Assembly: GCA_025934375.1 (NCBI GenBank)
Contig: JAICYD010000037.1
Location: 1-53,435 of the forward strand
Direction: 5' to 3'
Source of the DNA: Streptosporangiaceae bacterium
GTDB lineage: Bacteria; Actinomycetota; Actinomycetes; Streptosporangiales; Streptosporangiaceae
Length of the DNA stretch: 53,435 nt
Numbering within the stretch: position 1 is the stretch's first letter; every line of letters begins with the position of its first letter. The position numbers and the translations under genes are program-made. Shown piece by piece: positions 25,895 through 33,222 of this stretch. The notes beneath the pieces were generated by a model. It ran no database searches. It worked only from the letters and a program-made list of their open reading frames with translations, and was not told the DNA's origin.

Positions 25895-26088
25895 TGTGCC
25901 TCCCGCTCGCACTGTGCCTCCCGCTCGCACTGTGCCTCCCGCTCGCACTGTGCCTCCCGCTCGCTCAGGGACGCCTCAGGGGCGGCGCCTTCCCTCGCTG
26001 CGCTCCCTCGTCCCTCAGTCGCTCCGCTCAGTCCAGGCGCCGCCACGCCCCTGCGCTCGCTCATCGCCGTGCCCCTACGCTCGCTCAT
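25891..26088 (-). CDS. Small ORF bridging the two crcB genes
   Basis: 65 codons. It begins with ATGA overlapping the stop of the upstream crcB and ends with a TGA that overlaps the GTG of the next crcB, so it fills the 190-base gap exactly. The product is low complexity: MSERRGTA and MSERRGVA at the start, then Ala/Gly-rich, then four six-residue repeats (S/C)EREAQ at the end produced by the 18-base tandem repeat. It matches no family. It may be translated only to keep ribosomes moving between the channel genes, or be a by-product of repeat expansion. Confidence 0.4.
   Translation of the reverse strand: MSERRGTAMSERRGVAAPGLSGATEGRGSAAREGAAPEASLSEREAQCEREAQCEREAQCEREAQ
25893..25964 (-). repeat. 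Four perfect 18-base repeats carrying RBS and start codon of crcB
   Basis: Four exact copies of actgtgcctcccgctcgc (plus strand). Read on the minus strand each copy supplies GGGAGG, four bases, then GTG, and the GTG codons are all in frame with crcB. Each unit is six codons, so copy number changes keep the frame of both crcB and the overlapping small ORF. Confidence 0.92.
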
Positions 26089-26570
26089 CGCCGCACCCGC
26101 ACCCTGCGTACCATCGCGGTGGCCACGTGGATGGCCGCGTACCCGGCCGCGATGCTGGCCGCCGTGTACCCGGCGGCCAGCCCCCAAGCGCCCGCGCTGA
26201 TCATCTTCAAGATCTCCACCTGCATCGTGGAGAACGTGGATAGCCCGCCGCACACCCCGGTGCCCAGCAGCGGCCGCCGGTAGGCCGACAGCGGGAGCCG
26301 CTCCTGCAGGCGGGTCACGAAGTAGCCGAGTGCGAACGCCGCCACGATGTTGACCGCGAACGTCGGCCACGGCCAGGCCGTCGCCGGATGCGGGAACGCC
26401 TGCGCGAGCGCGGCCCGCGCCAGCGTCCCGATGGCGCCGCCGGCGAAGATCGCCGCGATCTCCCGCCGGTCCGCCCGCGGCGGCACCAGCCGGGCCGGGC
26501 GCGGCGGGGGAGGGCCGGGCGCGTCCCCGGCGAGGGCGGCCGCGGCGATATCAGCAGATGGCTCAGGCAC
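26085..26570 (-). CDS. crcB: Fluoride channel subunit CrcB/Fluc (second of pair)
   Basis: 161 residues. A Pro-rich cytoplasmic N-terminal extension of about 40 residues precedes four membrane helices. Landmarks: [29 protein letters not shown] (pore Asn) and [16 protein letters not shown] (ion track). GTG start with GAGGAG upstream. First gene of the operon: crcB, small ORF, crcB, triple DUF190. The two subunits differ clearly in sequence, as in heterodimeric Fluc channels. I looked for a fluoride riboswitch upstream and did not find one. Confidence 0.9.
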   Translation of the reverse strand: MPEPSADIAAAALAGDAPGPPPPRPARLVPPRADRREIAAIFAGGAIGTLARAALAQAFPHPATAWPWPTFAVNIVAAFALGYFVTRLQERLPLSAYRRPLLGTGVCGGLSTFSTMQVEILKMISAGAWGLAAGYTAASIAAGYAAIHVATAMVRRVRVRR

Positions 26571-27134
26571 GCGGAAGACTCCTCAGTCGCGAAAATCGGG
26601 CTAGAAGCCATTAGCCGCGGCACCACGGCGGTTCGGGAAGGCTGTGCCTCCACGCCAGGGCATCATCTGGAGCATCGTCGATTTTACTGGCCCGGCACCG
26701 CCCGCTGGTACGCAGCCCCTCCCGCTCCACGTTGCGCCGCGGCTGGACGGGCGGGCCGGACGCGGGGGAACAGCGCGAGCCGATCGCCTGAACTAATCAC
26801 TTTCCCGCGACGCGGAGGCAGGCCCGGGGTACCGGCTTCGCGTGAGCGCGGTGGCTGCCCGCGCGGCCTGGTCGAAGGGCTCGATGGTGCCGGCCGCCCG
26901 GCCCGTGACGCGGGCGCCTTGGAGCACGCACCCGCCAGTCCCGCAAAGCGGGCAGCCCACCCCCGAGAGCGGAGCGGCCAGGCGGGAACGCTTGCGCATG
27001 CGCCCCGCGAGCCGCGTCCTGTCCCGTGCCGAGGGCGGTATGCGCCCGGGCCTCGAATGCTTGAGCGTTCTTTGGCGTGTGCTTGCGATAATGAAGGTAA
27101 CTGGTGGTTTACGGTTTTTTAACGATCGTTCCGA
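26571..27134. other. Intergenic region, no gene supported
   Basis: About 560 bases between the divergent crcB operon and the GH16-CBM13 gene. Open frames exist on both strands but show no domain, RBS or sensible composition. Near the right end the DNA becomes AT-richer and holds a perfect palindrome AACGATCGTT (27121-27130) just upstream of the -35 box of the next promoter. Confidence 0.6.
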
Positions 27135-27163
27135 TTGACGTGGTGAAACCGTGACGTTACATT
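27135..27163 (+). promoter_or_regulatory. Promoter for the GH16-CBM13 gene
   Basis: TTGACG (27135-27140), a 17-base spacer, TACATT (27158-27163). Initiation would be near 27170, leaving about 55 bases of leader that carry the operator palindrome. Confidence 0.65.
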
Positions 27164-27172
27164 CGCGCTAAG

Positions 27173-27191
27173 AATAGGAAAGTTTCCTATT
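27173..27191. promoter_or_regulatory. Operator palindrome AATAGGAAA-G-TTTCCTATT
   Basis: Perfect nine-base arms around a single base, starting ten bases after the -10 box and so covering the start of the transcript. The position is that of a repressor site. AGGAAA/TTTCCT palindromes of this kind occur upstream of secreted glycosidase genes in actinomycetes; the binding protein is not identified here. Confidence 0.6.
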
Positions 27192-27224
27192 TAAAACCCT
27201 GGAGCGGGGTTAGGAGGCCGTGAT

Positions 27225-28628
27225 ATGCCCGGCATATCACAACGCGTCACGTATATCAGTCAGCGCGCCAGAAACTGGCGTCCCAGAAGCGGGCTAGCGT
27301 TCGCTGTCATCGCGCCGGTCATCGCGGTGACGGCGGCCATGGCGCCCGCCGCCTCGGCCCTGGCGGCCCCGGCGGGCCCCGCCGCGCCGGCCCGGGTGGC
27401 GGCGACCGCTGCGGTTCCCGGGCCGCCATCCGGCTGGTCGACCGTCTTCAGCGACGACTTCAACGGCTCTTCGGGATCCGGGATCGACTCCCAGTGGATG
27501 TACGACACCGGGCCCGGTTCCAACTTCGGCACCGGCGAGATCGAGACCATGACCACCTCGACGAGCAACGTCCACCTCGACGGCGGCGGCAATCTCGACA
27601 TCACGGCGCTCGGCAGCGGCGGCTCGTGGACCTCTGGCCGCGTCCAGACCACCTCCGCCAACGTGGGCGCCCCCGCGGGCGGCCAGCTGGAAGTCACCGC
27701 CTCGATCCAGCAGCCGAGCGGCGGGCTGGGCTACTGGCCGGCGTTCTGGATGCTTGGCCCCGGCCAATGGCCCGAGAACGGCGAGATCGACATCATGGAG
27801 GACGTCAACGCGCTGTCGCAGGTCTCCGGGACCATCCACTGCGGCGTTGACCCGGCTGGCCCGTGCAACGAGCCGAACGGCATCGGCAGCGGCCTGCGGG
27901 CTTGCTCCGGCTGCCAGTCCGGCTATCACACCTACACGATGATCTTGAACCGGACCAACACGTCCAACGAGTCGGTCACCTTCTACCTCGACGGCAGCTC
28001 ATACTTCACCGTGACCGAGGCCCAGGTCGGCACGGCGACCTGGCAGGCGGCGTTCGACCATAACTTGTCGATCATCATGGACCTGGCGATGGGCGGCGGC
28101 TACCCGAACGGCGTCTGCGGGTGCACCACGCCGACCAGCTCGACGGCCTCCGGCGGCACGATGAGCGTCGCCTACGTCGCCGCGTACTCCACGAGCAGCG
28201 GCAGCAGCGGTGGCGGCGGTGGCGGCGGTGGCGGCGGGACCGGCAACGGCACCGGGGCGATCACCGGCTATCAAGGCCTGTGCGTTGACGTCCGGGGAGC
28301 CAACGCCGCCAACTTCACGCCCGTCCAGGTCTACACCTGCAACGGCACCAACGCCCAGCAGTGGACCGTGGTCCAGGCGGGCAGCACCCTGCACGCCCTC
28401 GGCAAGTGCCTGGACATCAACGGAGGCGGCACCGCCGACGGGACAACGGTAGACCTGTACGACTGCAACACCACCGCCGCGCAGGTCTTCATACCGCAAT
28501 CCAACGGATCCCTCTACAACCCGCAATCGAATAAGTGCCTCGATGACACCGGCTGGGGAGGCTCGGGAACCCAGCTGGAGATCTGGGACTGTACCGGCAA
28601 CGCCAACCAGCAGTGGAAGCTGCCGTAA
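27225..28628 (+). CDS. Secreted GH16 beta-glucanase with ricin-type CBM13
   Basis: 467 residues. Signal peptide about 1-48. GH16 domain about 68-320 with active site GEIDIMEDV (Glu187, Asp189, Glu192). A Ser/Gly linker with a run of ten Gly leads to a ricin B-type trefoil (about 345-467: YQGLCVDVRG, GKCLDINGGG, NKCLDDTGWG, then QQWKLP at the end). Probably acts on beta-1,3-glucan. ATG 27225 has AGGAGG eight bases upstream. The catalytic domain closely resembles the enzyme at 18979-20655, but the C-terminal module differs. A strong hairpin follows. Confidence 0.93.
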   Translation: MPGISQRVTYISQRARNWRPRSGLAFAVIAPVIAVTAAMAPAASALAAPAGPAAPARVAATAAVPGPPSGWSTVFSDDFNGSSGSGIDSQWMYDTGPGSNFGTGEIETMTTSTSNVHLDGGGNLDITALGSGGSWTSGRVQTTSANVGAPAGGQLEVTASIQQPSGGLGYWPAFWMLGPGQWPENGEIDIMEDVNALSQVSGTIHCGVDPAGPCNEPNGIGSGLRACSGCQSGYHTYTMILNRTNTSNESVTFYLDGSSYFTVTEAQVGTATWQAAFDHNLSIIMDLAMGGGYPNGVCGCTTPTSSTASGGTMSVAYVAAYSTSSGSSGGGGGGGGGGTGNGTGAITGYQGLCVDVRGANAANFTPVQVYTCNGTNAQQWTVVQAGSTLHALGKCLDINGGGTADGTTVDLYDCNTTAAQVFIPQSNGSLYNPQSNKCLDDTGWGGSGTQLEIWDCTGNANQQWKLP

Positions 28629-28645
28629 CTAAGTCCGCGCAGCTC

Positions 28646-28677
28646 GCTCCGGTTCCCGCGCGCACGGGAACCGGAGC
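28646..28677. terminator. Strong hairpin between convergent GH16 and StrR-like genes
   Basis: GCTCCGGTTCCCG and CGGGAACCGGAGC form a perfect 13-pair stem around a six-base loop, 18 bases after the GH16 stop. It is symmetric and likely bidirectional. Confidence 0.8.
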
Positions 28678-28759
28678 GGGCAGATTTCCCACTCCAGTAT
28701 CGGCCCCGCTGGCCACGGCCCCCGTCGCCAGCGAATTCCCGTTGCCGTGAGCGCGTGAA

Positions 28760-29905
28760 TTACCGGATGCTGCCGACGGGGTCGATGATGCGCGCTCGCC
28801 CGTCCAGTTCCTGAGCGAAGTTCTGCCACATCACGGCGTACTGACGCGCAAGCGTCGTCATCATGACGACGCAGTGCGGCGGCACGATCGCGGCCACGTC
28901 CGGCAACTGGCCCGCGCCGATCGCGTTCACGTGCAGCAGCCGGAGCATTCCCTTCCCCCGCTCGTTGTTTCGCAAGGACGGGTCGCGCATGAGCTTCTCC
29001 ACCGTGTCCGCGGGATCGGGCGGTGCCGCTGACCTGGCGGCCGGCCTCGGCTTGAAGCGAAGCGGAGCCAGCGCACCCGTGTCGCGGGCATCCGCGCCAG
29101 CACCGGGCCCGGCTCCCGCGGCACCGGCGGCTGGGCCAGCGCCGACGGCATCGGCCGGGTCCCGGTGCCTGGCTGGCTTGCCGGGCACCGGCGAGTCCCC
29201 GCGCTCAAGGCGCTTGCGCACGTCGAGTGCCGTCGCCGGGGATATGCCGGCGGCGCGGGCTACGTCACGCAATGACGCGCTCGGCTGGTCGGCCAGCAAT
29301 TCCGCCGCTCGCCGCCGCCCAATCGCGCTGTCCAGGGGGCGGACCCGGCCGTCCCTCCCGATCCGGGCATTGGCCTGCGGCAGTCCCTCGGTCGAGCGCT
29401 TCCTGATGGAAGCGACGGTCTTCGCCGCCAGGCCGGACGTCTGCCCGATGGCCCGGTCGGACATGTGCGGGTGCGTGGCGATGATCCGCTCCGCGGCGGC
29501 GCGGCGGTCAGCCTGGGACAGCGGAAGGCCGTGGGTGACGTTCTCCTGGACGGCGTGCAGGAAGATGTCGTCCTCCCGGCCCTCGTAGAAGATGACGTCG
29601 ATCGTCTCCCGGCCCACCATCGAGGCGGCCATCAGTCGATGCATCCCGTCGATGACCCGCATAGTGCCCCGGTCTACCAGGATCGGCGGAAGGGGCGCGT
29701 CGGCCTCGGCGAGCCGCTTGATATGCGCTTTGTCCTCGCCGTTCAATCGCGGCGAGTCGGCGGGGCGAAGCGAGAGCAGGGGGACGGTCTCCACGATGCT
29801 GCGACTGGTAACCTGCTCGGCCAGGTCATGAACACCTGTTTGAGAAGGCGCGGCATCGCTTGCTTGGCCTCCTGCCTGAGAGTCGTGATCAGCTGACTGT
29901 TCCAC
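28760..29905 (-). CDS. StrR-like ParB-fold pathway-specific activator
   Basis: 381 residues. An N-terminal ParB/sulfiredoxin-like domain (about 40-130) contains DSPRLNGEDKAHIKRLAE, LPPILVDRGTMRVIDGMHRL and NVTHGLPLSQADRRAAAERI, which are hallmarks of the StrR/NovG/Tei15* regulators of antibiotic clusters. A helix-turn-helix follows (HMSDRAIGQTSGLAAKTVASIRKR split near 145-170) and a second one near 215-235. The middle is Ala/Gly/Pro-rich. GTG start, RBS GAAGGGA. Known StrR sites have the form GTTCGACTG-N11-CAGTCGAAC; three such sites lie in the lipopeptide region of this window, so this protein is its likely activator. Confidence 0.88.
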   Translation of the reverse strand: MEQSADHDSQAGGQASDAAPSQTGVHDLAEQVTSRSIVETVPLLSLRPADSPRLNGEDKAHIKRLAEADAPLPPILVDRGTMRVIDGMHRLMAASMVGRETIDVIFYEGREDDIFLHAVQENVTHGLPLSQADRRAAAERIIATHPHMSDRAIGQTSGLAAKTVASIRKRSTEGLPQANARIGRDGRVRPLDSAIGRRRAAELLADQPSASLRDVARAAGISPATALDVRKRLERGDSPVPGKPARHRDPADAVGAGPAAGAAGAGPGAGADARDTGALAPLRFKPRPAARSAAPPDPADTVEKLMRDPSLRNNERGKGMLRLLHVNAIGAGQLPDVAAIVPPHCVVMMTTLARQYAVMWQNFAQELDGRARIIDPVGSIR

Positions 29906-29927
29906 GGCGGGTTCCCTTCGGATGGTT

Positions 29928-29956
29928 GGTCGAGCGTCACTGACCTAGCGTCGACC
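29928..29956. promoter_or_regulatory. Degenerate StrR-type site before the regulator gene
   Basis: GGTCGAGCG-N11-GCGTCGACC has the 9-11-9 spacing and keeps the outer GTCGA/TCGAC core, with six of nine positions of each half matching the StrR consensus. It lies 23 bases upstream of the regulator start, compatible with autoregulation. Much weaker than the three other sites. Confidence 0.3.
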
Positions 29957-30240
29957 CTATGAGACGCCGCTGGCGGTTCCCTGGTCGTCAGCTGACGCCG
30001 GATTGCCGTACCGGTCGCCGATCCGCGTTGCCTTCCTCGGCAAAGACCCTCCGGCGGGGAAGCTGAGCACCTGGTTGCCGTAGTACGTCCTGTCGCCGCC
30101 CACCCACCAGCAGCCGCGCAGACCTGCGAGGGCATCAATGCGGTCGTGGCTTTTGGCGATATTGCCGAGAAGTGCATCGCTCCTGGACTGCGCAGTAGTT
30201 CAGGAGCTCCGCCCGGTGGCCAATATGATTCCCGGCCTAG
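29957..30240 (-). pseudogene. Degraded coding remnant of unknown family
   Basis: Two frames on the minus strand read like a broken protein. The first piece gives GNHIGHRAELLNYCAVQER; after a one-base shift the second gives SDALLGNIAKSHDRIDALAG, then LRGCWWVGDRTYYGNQVLSF and more, ending in a stop at 29957. Third codon positions of the second piece are G/C-rich as in neighbouring genes. No start codon or RBS remains. I do not recognise the family. It may be a relic, or chance. Confidence 0.3.
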
Positions 30241-30399
30241 CGCGCAACCGCGCCACTGGCGCGGGACCGCACGCCGCATGCCCGAAGCGCTGGGTCTGGG
30301 GTGACGGCCGGGGTGGCGGATGCGCTGGGTCTTTCGTGGGGTTCGTCGGCACCTGAAGAAGACTTTAGGAATATCTATTTGAAATCGCACCTAAATCAC

Positions 30400-30431
30400 T
30401 TACAAAAGGATCATTACGGTTGTAACGTAAT
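30400..30431 (+). promoter_or_regulatory. Promoter with overlapping inverted repeat for the SARP gene
   Basis: TTACAA (30400-30405), 17 bases, TAACGT (30423-30428). An inverted repeat ATTACG-N7-CGTAAT (30413-30431) overlaps the -10 box and could be a repressor or autoregulatory site. The stretch is clearly AT-richer than its surroundings. Confidence 0.45.
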
Positions 30432-30468
30432 AAGATAGGACCATGCGACGGGGCACGGTGAGGGTGCA

Positions 30469-33222
30469 ATGGGCCTAGGGGAAACTGAGCTGGATGCACG
30501 GCTGGCGGACATGGTACGAGGTCACCGCCATCGGGCTGGACTGACACAACGCGAACTCGCGGCGAAGGCGGGACTGAGCCTCGCCGCGCTCCGGGATCTC
30601 GAACAGGGGCGCCGCTGCCGGCCCCGCCGGGGCTCGCTGGCGGCGCTGGCGGACGCGCTTTCCCTGGACCCCCGCCAGGCGGCAGATCTCGCCTCCGCGG
30701 CAAAAGCCCCGCCACGACGGCGCCCCGGCGCGCGTGAGCCAGTCTCGCCTGATACTGGGTCGCCCGGGGAGAGCGACGCGCCGGGCTCCGGGGAAGGGCT
30801 GCGGCTGGCGGTGCTGGGGCCCTTGGAGGCATGGATGGACGGTACGCCCTTGTACCTCGGGCCGCCCGGGCAGCGCGTGGTGCTCGGGCTGCTGGCAGCC
30901 GAGCCAGGCGTCTCGGTGAGCCGGGATACCGTCATCGACGTGCTGTGGGGACAGGAACCGCCGAGCACCGCGGTGAGCTTGGTGCAGTCCTACGTCAGCA
31001 GGCTCCGCAAGCTCCTGGCCCCGCCGGGCAAGCGGCCGGCGGCCGGGGAGGGGGTGATCGTATCCGCCGGAGGCGGCTACCGGCTGCAATTGTCAAGTAG
31101 CCAGCTGGACCTGCTCGCCTTCAGGGACCTGGTGGCCATGGCGGAGGCATCGCGGACAGCAGGGAATGACCTGACGGCGTGTGACCTGTATGAGCGAGCA
31201 CTGGAGTTGCGCCGTGGCGACCCGCTGGCCGGCCTGGACGTGCTCCGTCACCAGCCCGCGGTCACCAGGCTGAGCCGCCAGCTCGCCAATGGCCTCTTGC
31301 GATACGCCGAGCTCGCCTGCGGGCAGGGCCTGCATGACCGGGTCTTGCCGCGCCTGCACGCGCTGGCGGTGGCCGAGCCGCTCAACGAACGGGTGCATGC
31401 CCGGCTGATGATCGCGCTGGCCGGGGCGGGGCAGCAGGCCGCCGCCGTGCGCGTATACGAGGACCTGCGCGATCGCCTGGACCGGGAGTTCGCGATCTAC
31501 CCCAGTGGCGAGCTCTCCGAGGCGCACCTGAGGGTGCTCCGCCAGGACATCCCCATGGCGAGCCCCAAGCGGGCAGACCGGCACCGTCCGCTCCGCACTG
31601 AGGTCCCCAGGCAACTGCCCGCCTCGGTACGGTACTTCACCGGGCGTGACCGGGAGCGCACCGTACTGTCTGACCTGCTGGCCCGGGCCTCGCAAGAGCC
31701 GGGAGAGGTGCCCGTCGCCGCGCTGACCGGGATGGCGGGCATCGGCAAGACCGCCCTGGCGGTGAACTGGGCGCACCAGGTGGCCGACCACTTCCCCCAC
31801 GGGCAGCTGTTCGTGAACCTGCGCGGGTTCTGTCCCTCCGGTGTGCCGGTGACCTCATCGGAGGCCTTGTACGGGTTCCTGATCGCACTCGGGGTGCCAG
31901 CCGAGCGGGTCCCCCCCGACACTGACAGGCGGGCGGCCCTGTACCGCAGCGAGCTAGCCAGCCGACGGATGCTCATCGTGTTGGACAACGCCTGCGACGC
32001 GGAGCAGGTGCGCCCGCTACTCCCGGGGTCGCCTGGGTGCATGGTGCTGGTCACCAGCCGCAACCGGCTGACTGGCCTGGCCGCCGCGGACGGGGCGTTC
32101 CTCCTCACCTTGGGTGTCTTGGGGAAGGGGGAGTCGTACAGCCTGCTCGCCAAGATCTTGGGTAGCGACCGGGTGATCACCGAGCCTGCGGCGGTCGGTG
32201 AGCTGATTGAGTTGTGCGCGCGGCTGCCGCTGGCCCTGTGCGACGCCGCCGCCCGGGCGGCGGCGCTCCCTCGGCTGCCGCTCGCCACGCTGACGGCCGA
32301 GATGGGCGACGAGCGCGGCCGGCTGGACGCGCTGGAGACAGGTGAGCCCGCCACCAGCGTCCGCGTGGTGTTCTCGTGGTCGCGCGCGCGGCTGAGCGAG
32401 ACCGCGGCGCGGATGTTCCGGATGCTGGGGATGCACCCGGGACCCGACGTCACCGTCGCGGCGGCCGCTAGCCTGGCCGGGCTGGACCCGGCCAAGGCCT
32501 ACTTCGCGATGACCGAGTTGTGCGATGAGAACCTGCTCAGCGAGCACCTCCCCGGCCGTTACGCGTGCCACGCGCTGCTGCGCGCGTACGCGGCCGAAGC
32601 GGCGCGGGCCCACGCTAGCGAGGCCGAGCGATGCGCCGCCGCCTACCGCTTGCTCGACCATTACCTGTACACCGCGAGCACGGCGTCGGCCCTGCTGTAT
32701 CCCTACCTCGTCCAGCGCGCGACTGGCCCGGTGCGGCCGGGAGTCGTGCCCGAGCAGATCGGCAGTGCCCGGCAGGCCGCTGAATGGCTTGAGCGGGAGC
32801 GGCATGTCCTGCTGGCGATGATCAGCCAGGCCGCCGAGGGCGGCTACGACCCCCATGCCTGGGAACTGCCGTGGTCGGTCGGCTGGTACCTGCGCGGCGA
32901 GGAGTGCTGGCACAAGCTGGCAGACGCGCAGGAGGCGGCCCTGGCCACCGCGAACCGCCTCGGCGACTTGACCGGGCAGGCCCTGGCTCGTCATCACCTG
33001 TGCTGGCTGAGGTTCTGGCTGGGTGACAACAGAGCGGCCTATCGCCACCTCGACGCGGCTATCGACCTGACGGGCCGCCTCGGTGAGGAGCCATCTTCCG
33101 CGCAGCCAAGCCTCGAGCGGGCCAAGGTCTTGCGCGCTCAGGACCGGCTCCCCGAGGCCCTCGTGTGCGCGGGGAAGGCGCTGCAGCTCTATCGCAGGGA
33201 AATGCAGTGGTCCGCGGGCTAG
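30469..33222 (+). CDS. XRE-SARP-NB-ARC regulator (AfsR-like)
   Basis: 917 residues. Domains in order: XRE helix-turn-helix (about 8-65, HRAGLTQRELAAKAGLS), SARP winged-helix DNA-binding domain (about 108-200, LGPLEAWMDG...VLWGQEPPSTAVSLVQSYVSRLRK), bacterial transcriptional activation domain (about 205-350), NB-ARC ATPase (about 390-650; P-loop GMAGIGKTAL near 420; IVLDNACDAEQVRPLLPG), then a helical TPR-type tail. Regulators of this kind control antibiotic clusters. It is shorter at the C-terminus than classical AfsR, with few TPR units. ATG preceded by GAGGG. The stop shares CTAG with the convergent metallophosphoesterase gene. Confidence 0.9.
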   Translation: MGLGETELDARLADMVRGHRHRAGLTQRELAAKAGLSLAALRDLEQGRRCRPRRGSLAALADALSLDPRQAADLASAAKAPPRRRPGAREPVSPDTGSPGESDAPGSGEGLRLAVLGPLEAWMDGTPLYLGPPGQRVVLGLLAAEPGVSVSRDTVIDVLWGQEPPSTAVSLVQSYVSRLRKLLAPPGKRPAAGEGVIVSAGGGYRLQLSSSQLDLLAFRDLVAMAEASRTAGNDLTACDLYERALELRRGDPLAGLDVLRHQPAVTRLSRQLANGLLRYAELACGQGLHDRVLPRLHALAVAEPLNERVHARLMIALAGAGQQAAAVRVYEDLRDRLDREFAIYPSGELSEAHLRVLRQDIPMASPKRADRHRPLRTEVPRQLPASVRYFTGRDRERTVLSDLLARASQEPGEVPVAALTGMAGIGKTALAVNWAHQVADHFPHGQLFVNLRGFCPSGVPVTSSEALYGFLIALGVPAERVPPDTDRRAALYRSELASRRMLIVLDNACDAEQVRPLLPGSPGCMVLVTSRNRLTGLAAADGAFLLTLGVLGKGESYSLLAKILGSDRVITEPAAVGELIELCARLPLALCDAAARAAALPRLPLATLTAEMGDERGRLDALETGEPATSVRVVFSWSRARLSETAARMFRMLGMHPGPDVTVAAAASLAGLDPAKAYFAMTELCDENLLSEHLPGRYACHALLRAYAAEAARAHASEAERCAAAYRLLDHYLYTASTASALLYPYLVQRATGPVRPGVVPEQIGSARQAAEWLERERHVLLAMISQAAEGGYDPHAWELPWSVGWYLRGEECWHKLADAQEAALATANRLGDLTGQALARHHLCWLRFWLGDNRAAYRHLDAAIDLTGRLGEEPSSAQPSLERAKVLRAQDRLPEALVCAGKALQLYRREMQWSAG

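Noticed and set aside
25893..25964. CRISPR-like array
   Set aside because: The copies are directly adjacent 18-base units without spacers and encode the crcB start region.
26571..26660. Possible fluoride riboswitch before the crcB operon
   Set aside because: The conserved pseudoknot sequence of the crcB riboswitch could not be found on the minus strand.
26793..26999. Minus-strand ORF with CPLCGTGGC, a zinc-finger-like spacing
   Set aside because: Only one half-motif, no RBS, composition typical of random GC-rich sequence.
26388..27122. Plus-strand ORF of 244 codons in the crcB/GH16 gap
   Set aside because: Overlaps the crcB start antisense, Arg/Gly/Pro-rich, no RBS or domain.
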